Both the position numbers and the translations under genes were made by a program. A stretch of 64,000 bases of DNA from Haberlea rhodopensis (lineage: Eukaryota; Streptophyta; Magnoliopsida; Lamiales; Gesneriaceae). The notes below the pieces were generated by a model. It ran no database searches, was not told the DNA's origin, and was given only the letters and a program-made list of their open reading frames with translations. The stretch's first letter is position 1, and each line of letters starts with the position of its first letter. The stretch is taken from positions 5,305,821-5,369,820 of the forward strand of contig CAJQUN010000003.1 of NCBI GenBank assembly GCA_907163345.1. Direction: 5' to 3'. Below are positions 46,288 through 58,260 of this stretch, piece by piece.

Positions 46288-48408
46288 TGTGGGACCCAAC
46301 TCGGGCACATATTAATTTATCCCTTATCCGGTACCACATTCTCTAAGAACATTACGCACAGGGGGTTTTAAACCTTTTCGGAAATAGCGGAAGCGTTTAG
46401 TCAAACATTCATTTTTAGTAGCGGAAGCGTTTATACATTCTAATTAGTAACAAAATACTTCCCAGTACAAACTCCTTATAATGGTCCGACACTTAATAAA
46501 AGAGAAAATACTATAACAGTCCGGGTAAGCCAACATTTCCATTTTTCCTAATTTCCCTCCGGTTCTAGCTCCGGTACTCCTGTATCTGGAACTCACAATA
46601 AATAACAAGGAAAACAGAGGTTAAGTCTTTGAGGACTTAGTGAGGGAATAACAATGGCTTTATATCTGTAATTATCAAATAATGCAATTTCTCAATATGA
46701 TATGTCATGTAACAAAGATCTTGCAGTCAAGTAATTGTCAATAATGAACAGTGATGATTTGGGATTTCAGAGTGAATATCGTGGGCTAAAGAGGTGGCTC
46801 CCACCAGACAGTTCGGTGTAGCACTTTTCCCCAGATATTCAGATAGGACCTGTACATTCAGTCATTTACGAGCCAGGTGAACCATTCTCCGGACCGTAAA
46901 ACGGTGCGTTGTTCAGATGAACCATATACTCGGACTGTCATCCGTTGTTCATTGGACTCACTTTCCGGGCCGAAGCCACGTTGTCCAGTGGATAAATATC
47001 CAGGGCTCCATTCATTCGATCATTCAGTCAAAGGATTCGTTCAATCAAAGGAATCGATTAGTAATCGATGACATTCAAGATAATTAAACATGCAGATCAA
47101 TATGACCAATGGAACGATGTAATGTACAATATGATGACAATATATAAAAGGTGAGATAAGTAATAACAAGTTACTGTAAATTCCAGGCAAAATGCCAAAA
47201 GGGTTATATAACAAGAAATCGGTAGTACACCTCACCTCACTATTTGATGTCTTACTGGATTGACTCGGTTTTGAACGCAGTTGCCAATTAAATTCCTATT
47301 AACATAATATAAGTAATTTATGGTGATTAGCAACCAAGATATGCTGTAAATAATTTTTGTACAAACTTGTCCGGGTAATTTTGAATAAGACTTTAAAAAT
47401 TCATGATAATTCAACCATAAGTCGAAAAATCACGAAACTTTCCAGAAATGCCTAACATCAGTCCATAAATGTTCGGCCATCGGAAAACGAAATATCGGGG
47501 ACGCGCGTGAAGTGCACGCGCCACCGTGACGGCGCGTGGCCGAGCTCCGGCAACCACGCGCGGCTGATATTTTACCGGTGTTTCCGCCGTGACGAGATCT
47601 ACCATTTTTGTTTAGAAATCATTTTGAAATTCCATACCGATTTTGCCCAGAATTCTATTTTTCAAAATGATTAACTAGATGTTTTGGTCGCCGGAAATCA
47701 GTTCGTACAACGGCCTTTTGGGCCATCGGCCGACATACCCATAGGATGTAACACATTTTGAACAACTTTCATTTAGACTCCAAGTTTAAAATCGTTTGAT
47801 AAAGGCACGAAATCGTAGCTTGAAACCGATACCTTGAAATGGGTTTTCTGGGCTTTGGACAGCTCACAATTCTTCGCGATTTTGATTTTCTGGACAAATT
47901 TGGATACTAATTTTTAAACACCTCCTATACTGAATGTTTTCTGGGTATATAATTGTGTGAAATTTTCGGATTTTTTGGAGGAGATTCGGTATTTTTCCTC
48001 ATAATTTTCTTATTTTCACCATATTTTCTACCTATTTCCTACACTCTCTCTCTCAAACTTGCTCTTGAATAGTGTCTTCAATCTGATGAAATGGGGGGGG
48101 TATTTATAGGGGTTTTGTGCATGTGTTAGGGTGTTGAAGTGTTGACAAGTGTTGGGGTAAGTTGCCAAATATTAAGTTTTTAAAATTAATTCAAAATGAT
48201 TAGTTTTTTTTAAAATATTATTATTTAGATTATATTATTGTTATTATTATTTCTTTGATTTAAATATATATTTGAATTTAGTGTGATAAATGGTATTTTT
48301 GATGCCTAGTGAATTTTGTTTCAATATTTTACCATTATTATGGATTTATTTTTGATAGCTTCAACTTATTTTGTCTAATTTTGTAATTGAGATATTTGGG
48401 GTGTTACA
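46288..48408 (-). repeat. 3' LTR of the gag-only element at 46288-53191
   Basis: 2121 bp. On the element strand it starts TGTAACACCCCAAATATC. A TATA box on that strand (CCCTATAAATACC) lies near 48097-48109. A GC-rich segment with GGCGCGTG and CACGCGCC motifs lies at 47500-47560. Confidence 0.92.
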
Positions 48409-48422
48409 ATCTCCCATCCTTC

Positions 48423-49387
48423 AAGGAATCTGGTCCCCATATTCCATCATTGTCACCGCAAACTCTGAAGCCTTAAGTTGGAATCTTCAGTAGTCTTTAC
48501 TTCAATGTCCTAGCTTCCTTTGACATGATTTTTGTAGTTGCGTTACGTGTTTCTTCAATCTAGCCGATCTTCTGTTGTTGTCGTCGAGTCGAGAAAACTA
48601 CACTTGTGATTTTCAGTTTTTGATAAGCAGCATGGTCTACTCTGACTCTCTGAGTTTGTGAATAACGATCCTTTAGTATTTGGATAAGAATCAAGAAGTA
48701 AAAGAATAAGCCCATGATCTGAGGGAAAAAATAATAATTTTACACTACCCGGGAATGAAGGTAGGGGGTATGTATTCAAAGAAACTGCCAATATCAACAT
48801 CAAATTTTGATATCAGATCCTAATTAATCCATGGCCGGTTTTGAATTGACAAAGAAGCTGAGAGGAGTAGTGTATGTCCGCAAAAAGGTTCTCTGGCTGA
48901 AAAAGGGAGCGACTTTAAAAGGGAGGAAAAAGGTTAGGGTCAAATCCAACCTCAGGTAATGATTTTACTGAGACTTCCTCTCTGGTAGCTATATTTACAT
49001 CGGTTTTAGTTTCTCATCTCTTATATCTGTTCTTGATTCCAATGTAGATAATACTGCCATCTATCATTTATGATTGCTGGCATCTTTGGTAGCTGGTGTA
49101 ATCGCACCTGGTGAAGTCACTTCCTTGGTGTAGCAGTTTACGTGAGCTTGATGTTTGAACAACCAGTCCATGCTCAGTATAATATCGTAATCATATATGT
49201 AGCTTGATTAAATTTGTCAGATATTCTAGTTCGTAGAATTTTAGTGGGTAGTTCTTATTGACGATGTCGGTGGTTACCTCAATTCTTATCGGTAAAACTG
49301 ATTTTTAGATGATATGCCAATTGTTATCAGCATAACAAAAGAATGTGTAGCTCTAGGGTCAAACAAAATTTAGTCAACTTTTGAAAG
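48423..49387 (-). pseudogene. Degenerate protease relic and non-coding interior
   Basis: Just after the Gag stop, the minus strand keeps a trace of the aspartic protease motif (DPRATHSFV near 49340-49375), with Arg-Ala in place of the catalytic-site Gly-Ala. The rest, to 48423, has no readable pol. 48555-48803 holds only a chance open frame. Confidence 0.5.
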
Positions 49388-50557
49388 TCAAATAACGGTA
49401 CCTTCAGCCACAACAATCGGGTCAACTTCTTCATTTCCCATTAAGGCATAAGCCCTTGCTGGGATTCTCGGTTTTTGTGGCGGTGGCATCTTCTGGGTCC
49501 TTTTTGGGCAATCCTGGATGCGGTGTTGTTCACTTCCACAGACCAGACATTTTCCATTCTTTCTCCAGCAGTTCTCTTCCTTGTGAGTGGGCATCTTGCA
49601 ATATCCACATTTCGGTGCATTAACATTACCCAAGTCTCTTTGTGGTTTCTGTCCAGTTGGTTCTCCAATCATTTCCTTTCCAAGATTCCTCTTCTTATTG
49701 CTTGTGTCTGTCAAATTTGGGTTATAGAGCCTCTTTTCCCTCTGCTCTCTTTGGTTCAATGATTTGATATCGGATTCAACTCGTAACGCTTGGTTGACTG
49801 CAGAAACATAATTAGTGGATTCGGTGGATAGTGTGGCCCAACGGATATCAAGATTTAAGCCTTGAATGAATTTCTTAGTTTTCCTTGGCTCATCATCCAT
49901 ATAATGTGGAGCATAGTGAATTAGTCGGTGGAATTCGGCCTCGTATTCAGCTACAGTATGTCTTCCTTGTACCAAATCCATAAACTCTCTTTCACGGGTG
50001 TTCAGTATTACCTGCGTAACATATTTCTCCTCGAATGCACGTACAAAATTAGTCCAGGTCCTCGGGGTTTGATTTCTTTTCCATTGGTGATCTATGACTC
50101 TCCACCAATGATGAGCTGCATCTTCAAATTGATAGACAGCAAAGCTGACATTCTGTTCATCAGAATAGTTGAGAACAGTAAAAATTCTCTCAATTTTGAG
50201 CAACCATTCTTCTGCATGATGGGCATTAGAGGTTCCGTAGAATTTAGGTGGGTGGAACCTCAGAAATCGTTCAAGTGCTCTATCTAACGGTTCTTCATTC
50301 CTCATGACATTTCGTGGTGGATTTTGCTGACAGAATTGCATGAACTGTAGTAAAAGTTCCATTGCATTCCTGTTGGGTAGCTCTTGTCGAGGATGCTGTT
50401 CTTCTTGCTCTTCGTTCCTTCTTGGGTTACGTACTTCCTCAGGAGAATTTTCCTCATTTCCTTGATTTCCCTCATTTCCTTGATTTCTCGTGTGAGAGCT
50501 ACCACCAAGTGACGATGACATCCTAGCTCGTGAATTATTTCTTGACGACATCATCAA
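49388..50557 (-). CDS. gag: Intact retrotransposon Gag with two zinc knuckles
   Basis: A 389-aa open frame. The N-terminal 60 residues are Asn/Glu/Arg-rich and low-complexity. The capsid-like domain covers about residues 90-290, with FLRFHPPKFYGTSNAHHAEE, then FEDAAHHWWRVI and an F-EKY--Q--L--REREFMDL stretch typical of plant gypsy Gag. Two knuckles follow near residues 325-355: CGYCKMPTHKEENC and CLVCGSEQHRIQDC, the second a standard CX2CX4HX4C. It stops before the protease. Gag multimerises into virus-like particles that package element RNA. This one could still do so, while pol must come from a related element. It is the only undamaged retroelement protein in the window. Confidence 0.9.
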   Translation of the reverse strand: MMMSSRNNSRARMSSSLGGSSHTRNQGNEGNQGNEENSPEEVRNPRRNEEQEEQHPRQELPNRNAMELLLQFMQFCQQNPPRNVMRNEEPLDRALERFLRFHPPKFYGTSNAHHAEEWLLKIERIFTVLNYSDEQNVSFAVYQFEDAAHHWWRVIDHQWKRNQTPRTWTNFVRAFEEKYVTQVILNTREREFMDLVQGRHTVAEYEAEFHRLIHYAPHYMDDEPRKTKKFIQGLNLDIRWATLSTESTNYVSAVNQALRVESDIKSLNQREQREKRLYNPNLTDTSNKKRNLGKEMIGEPTGQKPQRDLGNVNAPKCGYCKMPTHKEENCWRKNGKCLVCGSEQHRIQDCPKRTQKMPPPQKPRIPARAYALMGNEEVDPIVVAEGTVI

Positions 50558-51047
50558 ATTTATGAGAAAGTGGTGATTTAAAACATATTTCTTTTAAATC
50601 GGGAGTTAATATTAATAATGTGTAATGCACAAAATGAAAGTATTTAACTATAATAAAGCTAAGTCGCCATTATCTGAAATAGTGACAATTGTGGAAAAAA
50701 TGTTTGGTGATATACTATCAATCCTCATTAGTTGTTCCGAGTTAACTCGATCTAAATGTCAACCATAATAGTCTCAATAGAGGAAACTTTCGAGCTCGGC
50801 CTATAGCACATTCCATGGTTACCTCATATCTTATGGATCCCAACTTACATGTAGGTGAAATTCAACTCTTGAGGCTACTAATGATTGATTGCTCTTTCTT
50901 ACCAAGACGATCTAAGCATACTTTTACTAGACTTTTACCCTGAAATAAACCAGTTGAATTCATCAATATCTTATAACCCAAAGCATAAAATTCTTACAGA
51001 GTTTATTCTATGACCCAAAGATATTTCGGAATTGACTTGAAGCCTGG

Positions 51048-51059
51048 GCTCTGATACCA
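51048..51059 (-). other. Primer-binding site of the 46288-53191 element
   Basis: Minus-strand TGGTATCAGAGC, 4 bp inside the 5' LTR. From here to the gag start (50558-51047) is an untranslated leader without ORF. Confidence 0.88.
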
Positions 51060-51063
51060 CCTC

Positions 51064-53191
51064 TGTGGGACCCGACTCGGGCACATATTAATTTATCCCT
51101 TATCCGGTACCACATTCTCTAAGAACATTACGCACAGGGGGTTTTAAACCTTTTCGGAAATAGCGGAAGCGTTTAGTCAAACATTCATTTTTAGTAGCGG
51201 AAGCGTTTATACATTCTAATTAGTAACAAAATACATCCCAGTACAAACTCCTTATAATGGTCCGACACTTAATAAAAGAGAAAATACTATAACAGTGTGG
51301 GTAAGCCAACATTTCCATTTTTCCTAATTTCCCTCCGGTTCTAGCTCCGGTACTCCTGTATCTGGAACTCACAATAAATAACAAGAAAAACAGAGGTTAA
51401 GTCTTTGAGGACTTAGTGAGGGAATAACAATGGCTTTATATCTGTAATTATCAAATAATGCAATTTCTCAATATGATATGTCATGTAACAAAGATCTTGC
51501 AGTCAAGTAATTGTCAATAACGAACAGTGATGATTTGGGATTTCAGAGTGAATATCGTGGGCTAAAGAGGTGGCTCCCACCAGACAGTTCGGTGTAGCAC
51601 TTTTCCCCAGATATTCAGATAGGACCTGTACATTCAGTCATTTACGAGCCAAGTGAACCATTCTCCGGACCGTAAAACGGTGCGCGTTGTTCAGATGAAC
51701 CATATACCCGGACTGTCATCCGTTGTTCATTGTACTCACTTTTCGGGCCGAAGCCACGTTGTCCAGTGGATAAATATCCAGGGCTCCATTCATTCGATCA
51801 TTCAGTCAAAGGATTCGTTCAATCAAAGGAATCGATTAGTAATCGATGACATTCAAGATAATTAAACATGCAGATCAATATGACCAATGGAACGATGTAA
51901 TGTACAATATGATGACAATATATAAAAGGTGAGATAAGTAATAACAAGTTACTATAAATTCCAGGCAAAATGCCAAAAGGGTTATATAACAAGAAATCGG
52001 TAGTACACCTCACCTCACTAGTTGATGTCTTACTGGATTGACTCGGTTTTGAACCCAGTTGCCAATTAAATTCCTATTAACATAATATAAGTAATTTATG
52101 GTGATTAGCAACCAAGATATGCTGTAAATAATTTTTGTACAAAACTTGTCCGGGTAATTTTGAATAAGACTTTAAAAATTCATGATAATTCAACCATAAG
52201 TCGAAAAATCACGAAACTTTCCAGAAATGCCTAAAATCAGTCCATAAATGTTCGGCCATCGGAAAACAAAATATCGGGGAGGCGCGTGAAGTGCACGCGC
52301 CACCGTGACGGCGCGTGCCCGAGCTCCGGCCACCACGCGCGGCTGATATTTTACCGGTGTTTCTGCCGCGACGAGATCTACCATTTTTGTTTAGAAATCA
52401 TTTTGAAATTCCATACCGATTTTGCCCAGAATTCTATTTTTCAAAATGATTAACTAGATGTTTTGGTCGCCGGAAATCAGTTCGTACTGCGGCCTTTTGG
52501 GCCATCGGCCGACATACCCATAAGATGTAACACATTTTGAACAACTTTCATTTAGACTCCAAGTTTAAAATCGTTTGATAACGGCACGAAATCGTAGCTT
52601 GAAACCGATACCTTGAAATGGGTTTTCTGGGCTTTGGACAGCTCACAGTTCTTCGCGATTTTGATTTTCTGGACGAATTTGGATACTGATTTTTAAACAC
52701 CTCCTATACTGAATGTTTTCTGGGTATATAATGAATGTTGTGTGAAATTTTCGGATTTTTTGGAGGAGATTCGGTATTTTTCCTCATAATTTTCTTATTT
52801 CCACAATATTTTCTACCTGTTTCCTACACTCTCTCTCTCAAACTTGCTCTTGAATTGTGTCTTCAATCTGATGAAATGGGGGAATATTTATAGGGGTTTT
52901 GTGCATGTGTTAGGGTGTTGAAGTGTTGACAAGTGTTGGAGTAAGTTGCCAAATATTAAGTTTTTAAAATTAATTCAAAATGATTAGTTTTTTTTTAATA
53001 TTATTATTTAGATTATATTATTGTTATTATTATTTCTTTGATTTAAATATATATTTGAATTTAGTGTGATAAATGGTATTTTTGATGCCTAGTGAATTTT
53101 GTTTAAATATTTTACCATAATTATGGATTTATTTTTGATAGCTTCAACTTATTTTGTCTAATTTTGTAATTGAGATATTTAGGGTGTTACA
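51064..53191 (-). repeat. 5' LTR of the gag-only element at 46288-53191
   Basis: 2128 bp, direct copy of 46288-48408. The minus-strand TATA box (CTATAAATATTCC) near 52882-52894 is the likely promoter for the gag transcript, about 2.3 kb upstream of the Gag start codon. Confidence 0.92.
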
Positions 53192-53196
53192 GGTAA

Positions 53197-54066
53197 AATC
53201 AAACACATAAGTAAATAAATGTACTAACACAAAAATCGTGTGTATGTCAGTAACTTTTTTTCAATAAAACATTAATCCTACGAGACTAATTTATATATAC
53301 ACAAAGTAACCTTTAATTTTTATAATTAAGTTGAAAAAAGAGTTATATTTTATGTTGTTCAAACTTCGAACTAGATAAGTTAAAATATAATTATGAAAAT
53401 TAGATGGGTCTATATGAAATTTATTATTATTATTATTATTATTAAATTAATTGGTTGTAATTTAATAAATAAGGGATCACCTACTCGCGCCACCCATATC
53501 ATTATGAGTCACACATATACACAATAATTAACTTTAAATATTCTATTTTTTTTTCTTGGAATGCGATTATATAATTTCTTTTATTTAAACATTAATATTT
53601 TTACTAAAAATAACAATGACGTCACACCACCAAACTAGCACCGACAAAGAGAGCACTATACATTCTATCTCTAGGCAATTCAATTTTCTTGCAATTTTAG
53701 TGGAATAGATGGGGCAAGGCACTAACCAATGAACTTATCATACACATGAGAGTTTTGACGATATGAGAGTCAGCTCCAAATATGCATAAACTACAGCGGC
53801 ATTCGAATTTATCTTGAGGATGAAAAAGGGGAGTCGTCATCTTTCAGGATTAGTCGGAAAAAACCAGGATACCTAGTAGGTTAACAAAAAGAAAAAAAGA
53901 GTATCTATCACACATTAAAAGAAACGCACCCACACAACTTGATGAGGGCATTATAAAATGGGTGTTAGCTTTCTTGGGTCTTTATTCTAGATTACTATTT
54001 TTAGTCAAACCTCAGAGCTTTAACTTTCATATTCAAAATCCTCTCAATATTTCTTCTGCATTTTTA
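53197..54066. other. Upstream region of the dehydrogenase gene
   Basis: AT-rich, no ORF. A (TTA)8 microsatellite lies at 53421-53444. The promoter of the CAD-like gene must lie here, downstream of the retroelement's right edge, which is about 870 bp from the start codon. A CATATACACAATAATT region shows no element I can name. Confidence 0.6.
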
Positions 54067-54374
54067 ATGGCCCAAACAACTCCAAACCACACACAGACTG
54101 TCTCCGGCTGGGCTGCTCATGATTCCTCAGGCAAAATAGTTCCTTACACCTTTAAACGCAGGTACTTACACACACACACACACATATATGTATATATGAC
54201 TTGAATCTATAATTCTAGTGCCTGATCGAGTGCGCCGCCAATGTTTATGATTCTTTGCTTCTGATAAACTAAACTTTTGTTGAGATCTTGAATCAGCATT
54301 TCGAGAAAATATGAAGTCGGACAGCGCTTGATGCTTGATTCACCTTCTCATTTAAAATATTAGTTTTTTGGTCT

Positions 54375-54423
<49 letters not shown>

Positions 54424-57400
54424 CACTCAGTTCATGTGTTAGAATAATTCTTTTCTGTGTGTCATGAAATTGATGATAACATGTGTTAGCCGGGTTCCCT
54501 TTTGAGGATAGACTCAAGATTACCCTTTAAAAACTTAGTGAAAATCCCCCCAAACACTTCCAAAAAAAAATTTGATTCACCAATTTGGTTTGAAAATAAA
54601 TAATTTATTATCTATCTGATAAAAAAAATAGGTGATTTATATCAATGTAGTTTCAAGCCCTATATGATTTGTGAATGATGCAAAATGCATTCTTTATGTA
54701 CGATATATATGCTATATTTTGTAAACGAAAAGGGATAAATATTTATGTACAAATTAAAATATCTATTATTGACAATGATTAAATTTCCAATCGCTGTCTT
54801 TACGCGTAGCATTAGTTAATGCAATTAAATGTCCACTTGAAACTGTCTACATTTTCTTCTCTCGATATTAAATCTACTTTTATCTTTTTTTAATTATTAA
54901 ATTAAATGTTCAGAGAAAATGGGATCAATGACGTCACCATCAAAGTTCTCTATTGTGGGATATGTCACACCGATATCCATCATATCAAGAACGATTGGGG
55001 CATTACCATGTATCCTGTTGTTCCGGGGTAATTTTTTTTTAATACATGTATGTATTTGTTGCATCTTAATCCAAGATATTAGCTTAAATCATTAAGAAAT
55101 ATAGTTAATACGTGGAAGATATTATTGTAGATTTGAGTATTATGGTCACTATTCGAATTGAGAGTCCTTTATTTTTTTGTCGCTCTCTAACTGTTGACAG
55201 TATATAATATAGAATGACTTGATCGTGTGACTTGGGAACCATGACCACATATATATAATTTTGTTCTTTATTTACGTCCAGACCATCACATACATCAAAC
55301 TCCCTAAAGCGTAAGGAATTTTAGCCATGCATTCTTTTTCTTCTTCTGTATGAGGACACTGATCCTCAGATAGGCGAAAATGACTAGCTAAAGATGTGTT
55401 AACTGACTTGATCATATAAATAGAAAAGCTCATGAGTCTCTACACTGAAGATACATATCATATTGGATGATAATAGCCCAACTTTATTAACATTATTCGA
55501 ATCATTTTATTTGGTCTAAATATTAAGATAGCTTACAATACACAATCAATCGCATATGTAGACCCATATGATAAATTATATTCCAACATTTGTCACTCCT
55601 AAAAAAAATAATTTTTACTCTTAAACATAAAAATATTAATTTCCATGGATAGGCATGAAATTACTGGGATTATAACGAAAGTGGGGAGCAATGTGACCAA
55701 GTTCAAGGTCGGAGATCGGGCGGGAGTGGGGTGCTTGGCAGCTACGTGCCTTGATTGCGACTGTTGCAAAGACGAGCAAGAGAATTACTGCGACCAAGTT
55801 CAGTTCACATATAATGGCATTTTTTGGGATGGCTCCATCACTTATGGAGGCTACTCCGAATTTCTTGTAGCAGATCACAGGTAAAATAGTTATTGATCCT
55901 AACTCCCAACTATTTAAACTTTGGGTTTTTTGGCAACCATGCTTTTCGAAATACACCGTTTTATTTCAAAATAGACTTTTTATCTGCTGTAACATTTAAA
56001 ATAGGCAGTTTACGTCTTGTGTTTGCAAACCAGATTAGTTCACAGTGGTAAACCGTCTCTTTTCAAACCATAGGAGTATAAACAGCCTATTTACAAATCA
56101 TTAGATTGTCACCACCACTCCTAAACTTTTTAGACAAATATTTTCTGACATAGCCATTCATATTTGTGATGAAGATACGTGGTACGTGTGCCGGAGAGCT
56201 TGCCGATGGATGCTGCGGCACCTCTATTGTGTGCTGGAATCACAGTTTATTGTCCTTTGAAAGACAGTAACTTGTTGGAGTCAACTGGGAAAAGAATAGG
56301 CATAGTTGGACTTGGAGGCCTTGGCCATGTTGCTGTCAAATTTGCAAAGGCTTTTGGGCATCATGTAACTATAATCAGCACATCTCCCTCCAAAGAGACG
56401 GAAGCTAAACAGAGATTAGGTGCTGATGATTTCATTTTGAGCAACAATCCTAAACAAATGCAGGTTCGTCCCCATACACTATTTTTTGCACGCGTGTATA
56501 TATATTGAACGAATCGTGTAAAAATTATAAAACACAAAATATTAACTTAGTTTGATAAGTAGTATGAAAATATTTGATTTTTCACCTTATTTCAACCAAT
56601 TTTATTCTATTCGTTGGTTAAGAGGTCTATTTCAAGTCTACAATTATGTTGCATAGTTTGTGTACACGAAACTCTTTATGGGATATATATAGGATTTTTG
56701 GCAACGAACCCACCTCTGATTTTATGAATAGGTGCAAAACACTACATCTATATAGATGGGCAGTATGCTATGTTTTTGTAAATCATACGTGATTAAACTA
56801 CCTATCTTGAAAATCCCAAGGGTAAACAACCTATTTTGAAACTCACATGTGGTAAATTATTTATTTTCAAACCAGTACCAAATGGGTAATATACTTATAT
56901 AGGTGGATTCCTACTTTCTAACAACTAATCTAAATTAATTGCTACTTATTATGGGGCAGTCCAAGAAAAGGACCCTAGATTTTATTTTGGATACAGTATC
57001 CGCCAAACACTCTCTGGGACCAATCTTGGAGTTATTGAAGGTGAAAGGAACTCTGGTGATTGTGGGTGCACCAGATAAGCCCATGGATCTTCCATCTTTC
57101 CCATTAATTTTTGGTAAGTTTCCCAAGTAAATATTGTTTTTCAGCCTTTACTTATATTTTTCTTACAGATTTATTGTTAAGTACCCTATCAATTAATAAT
57201 GACAAGTAAAAGGATTAAAGAATTGAAATAGGTTGATTTATTTTTCTTTTTTGGTTATTTGCTGTGGAAATATTCATAGGGAAAAGAGTGGTGAAAGGGA
57301 GTATGATAGGAAGCATTAAAGAAACACAAGAGATGATGGATTTATGTGGGAAGCACAACATAACTTGTGATATTGAGGTTGTTAGCACCCAGAAACTCAA

Positions 57401-57482
57401 TGAAGCGTTGGATCGACTCGCGAATAATGATGTTAAGTATCGTTTCGTGGCCGATATTGCTGGTGAATCTTCCAAACTCTGA
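54067..57482 (+). CDS. Zinc alcohol dehydrogenase of the CAD / 8-hydroxygeraniol dehydrogenase type (six exons)
   Basis: Exons are 54067-54161, 54914-55027, 55653-55880, 56175-56463, 56960-57113 and 57280-57482. All junctions are GT-AG and in frame. The product is 360 aa, the usual length of plant cinnamyl-alcohol-dehydrogenase-like enzymes. It has the catalytic zinc ligands Cys in LYCGICHTD, His in PGHEITG and Cys in PLLCAGITVY. The structural zinc set is CLDCDCCKDEQENYC. The Rossmann motif is GLGGLGHVAVKFAKAFG, and ISTSPSKE fits NADP preference. It should interconvert an allylic or aromatic alcohol and its aldehyde with NADP(H), in the cytosol. Substrate cannot be read from sequence: lignin monomers, mannitol or monoterpenoid alcohols are all known in this subgroup. 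All key residues are intact. Intron 1 carries a (TA)21 tract at 54379-54420 and a CA repeat just after the donor. Confidence 0.93.
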
Positions 57483-58260
57483 AGAATTCCATGGCTTATA
57501 TGTGAACTAGTTATTATGTGACTTTCGTTACGTTCTATATTTTATCTGTAATTTGGATTGAAGATAGTGGTAATTGTAACGTTTCATATGTGTAACTTTT
57601 CAATGTCTTTATAAAAAGACCATATTTATGGCAATATGTATCTTGAGTTGTGAAAGGAGCTCGCATTCTCAAGGTTTGGACTTAAATCATTGTTATCACG
57701 GATCAAATAAAATATCATTTTTCAAAACTTTCACTTGGACGGAATATGATTAGTTATCTCCAATAAAAAAAAGTAAGAATTTTTTAAAGAATATGAGCCA
57801 TTAATCTAATAGATGGATATTACAAGTTGGGAGTATGTCATGAGTTCTAAATTTACTGTTGTAAAAAAATCCCCTCACCCATACAAAAAAAAAAAAAACC
57901 GGCATTGCACGACCCCACCCGTTTTGCTACACTAACGAATTGTACCAAACACGATCCATAATGTAAAGGTTGCGTTGAGCCATCTATTTTGGTGTGTGTG
58001 TGCTGTGTTGGCCTGGTTTGTTGACCCTTAAGAGTGGTGCCTAGCCGCCGAAGCTAAAAATGAATATGTAGCCGGCACATATGTTCATTGAACATGGACC
58101 GAGCTTACCCTTTGGAACAAATGGGTCGTGCAAGTAGGCCCACTACAGTGACGAGCAGGGCATACTGAAACGGCCCATCCTTTTTGCCATCACTAGTATT
58201 AGACAAAAAGTATTATTTTGGCAGCCCAAGTGGGTGCCAGAAAAGTAACAGCAGTGCTAT
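57483..58260. other. 3' UTR and intergenic DNA
   Basis: It probably contains the 3' UTR of the dehydrogenase gene to about 57640. The remainder is gene-free. Its last 8 bp (AGTGCTAT) are the candidate target duplicate of the hAT element. Confidence 0.55.

Larger units (their letters stand above)
46288..53191 (-). mobile_element. Complete gag-only Ty3/gypsy element with 2.1 kb LTRs
   Basis: The LTRs are 46288-48408 and 51064-53191, beginning TGTAACACCC on the element strand and ending CCCACA. The target duplicate GGTAA is perfect at 46283-46287 and 53192-53196. The primer site TGGTATCAGAGC (51048-51059, minus) is next to the right LTR. A purine tract GAAGGATGGGAGAT (48409-48422, minus) is next to the left LTR. 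The 2655-bp interior has one intact Gag and a short protease relic, with no RT or integrase. The LTRs differ by few changes, such as a 2-bp indel near 46909/51683, an insertion near 47952/52732 and a G-run difference near 48096/52880, so insertion is fairly recent. Confidence 0.93.

Noticed and set aside
54067..57482. Idea that the dehydrogenase and FAD monooxygenase form a metabolic gene cluster
   Set aside because: They are about 4 kb apart with a dead hAT between them, on opposite strands, with no third pathway gene. Two oxidoreductases alone do not support a cluster.
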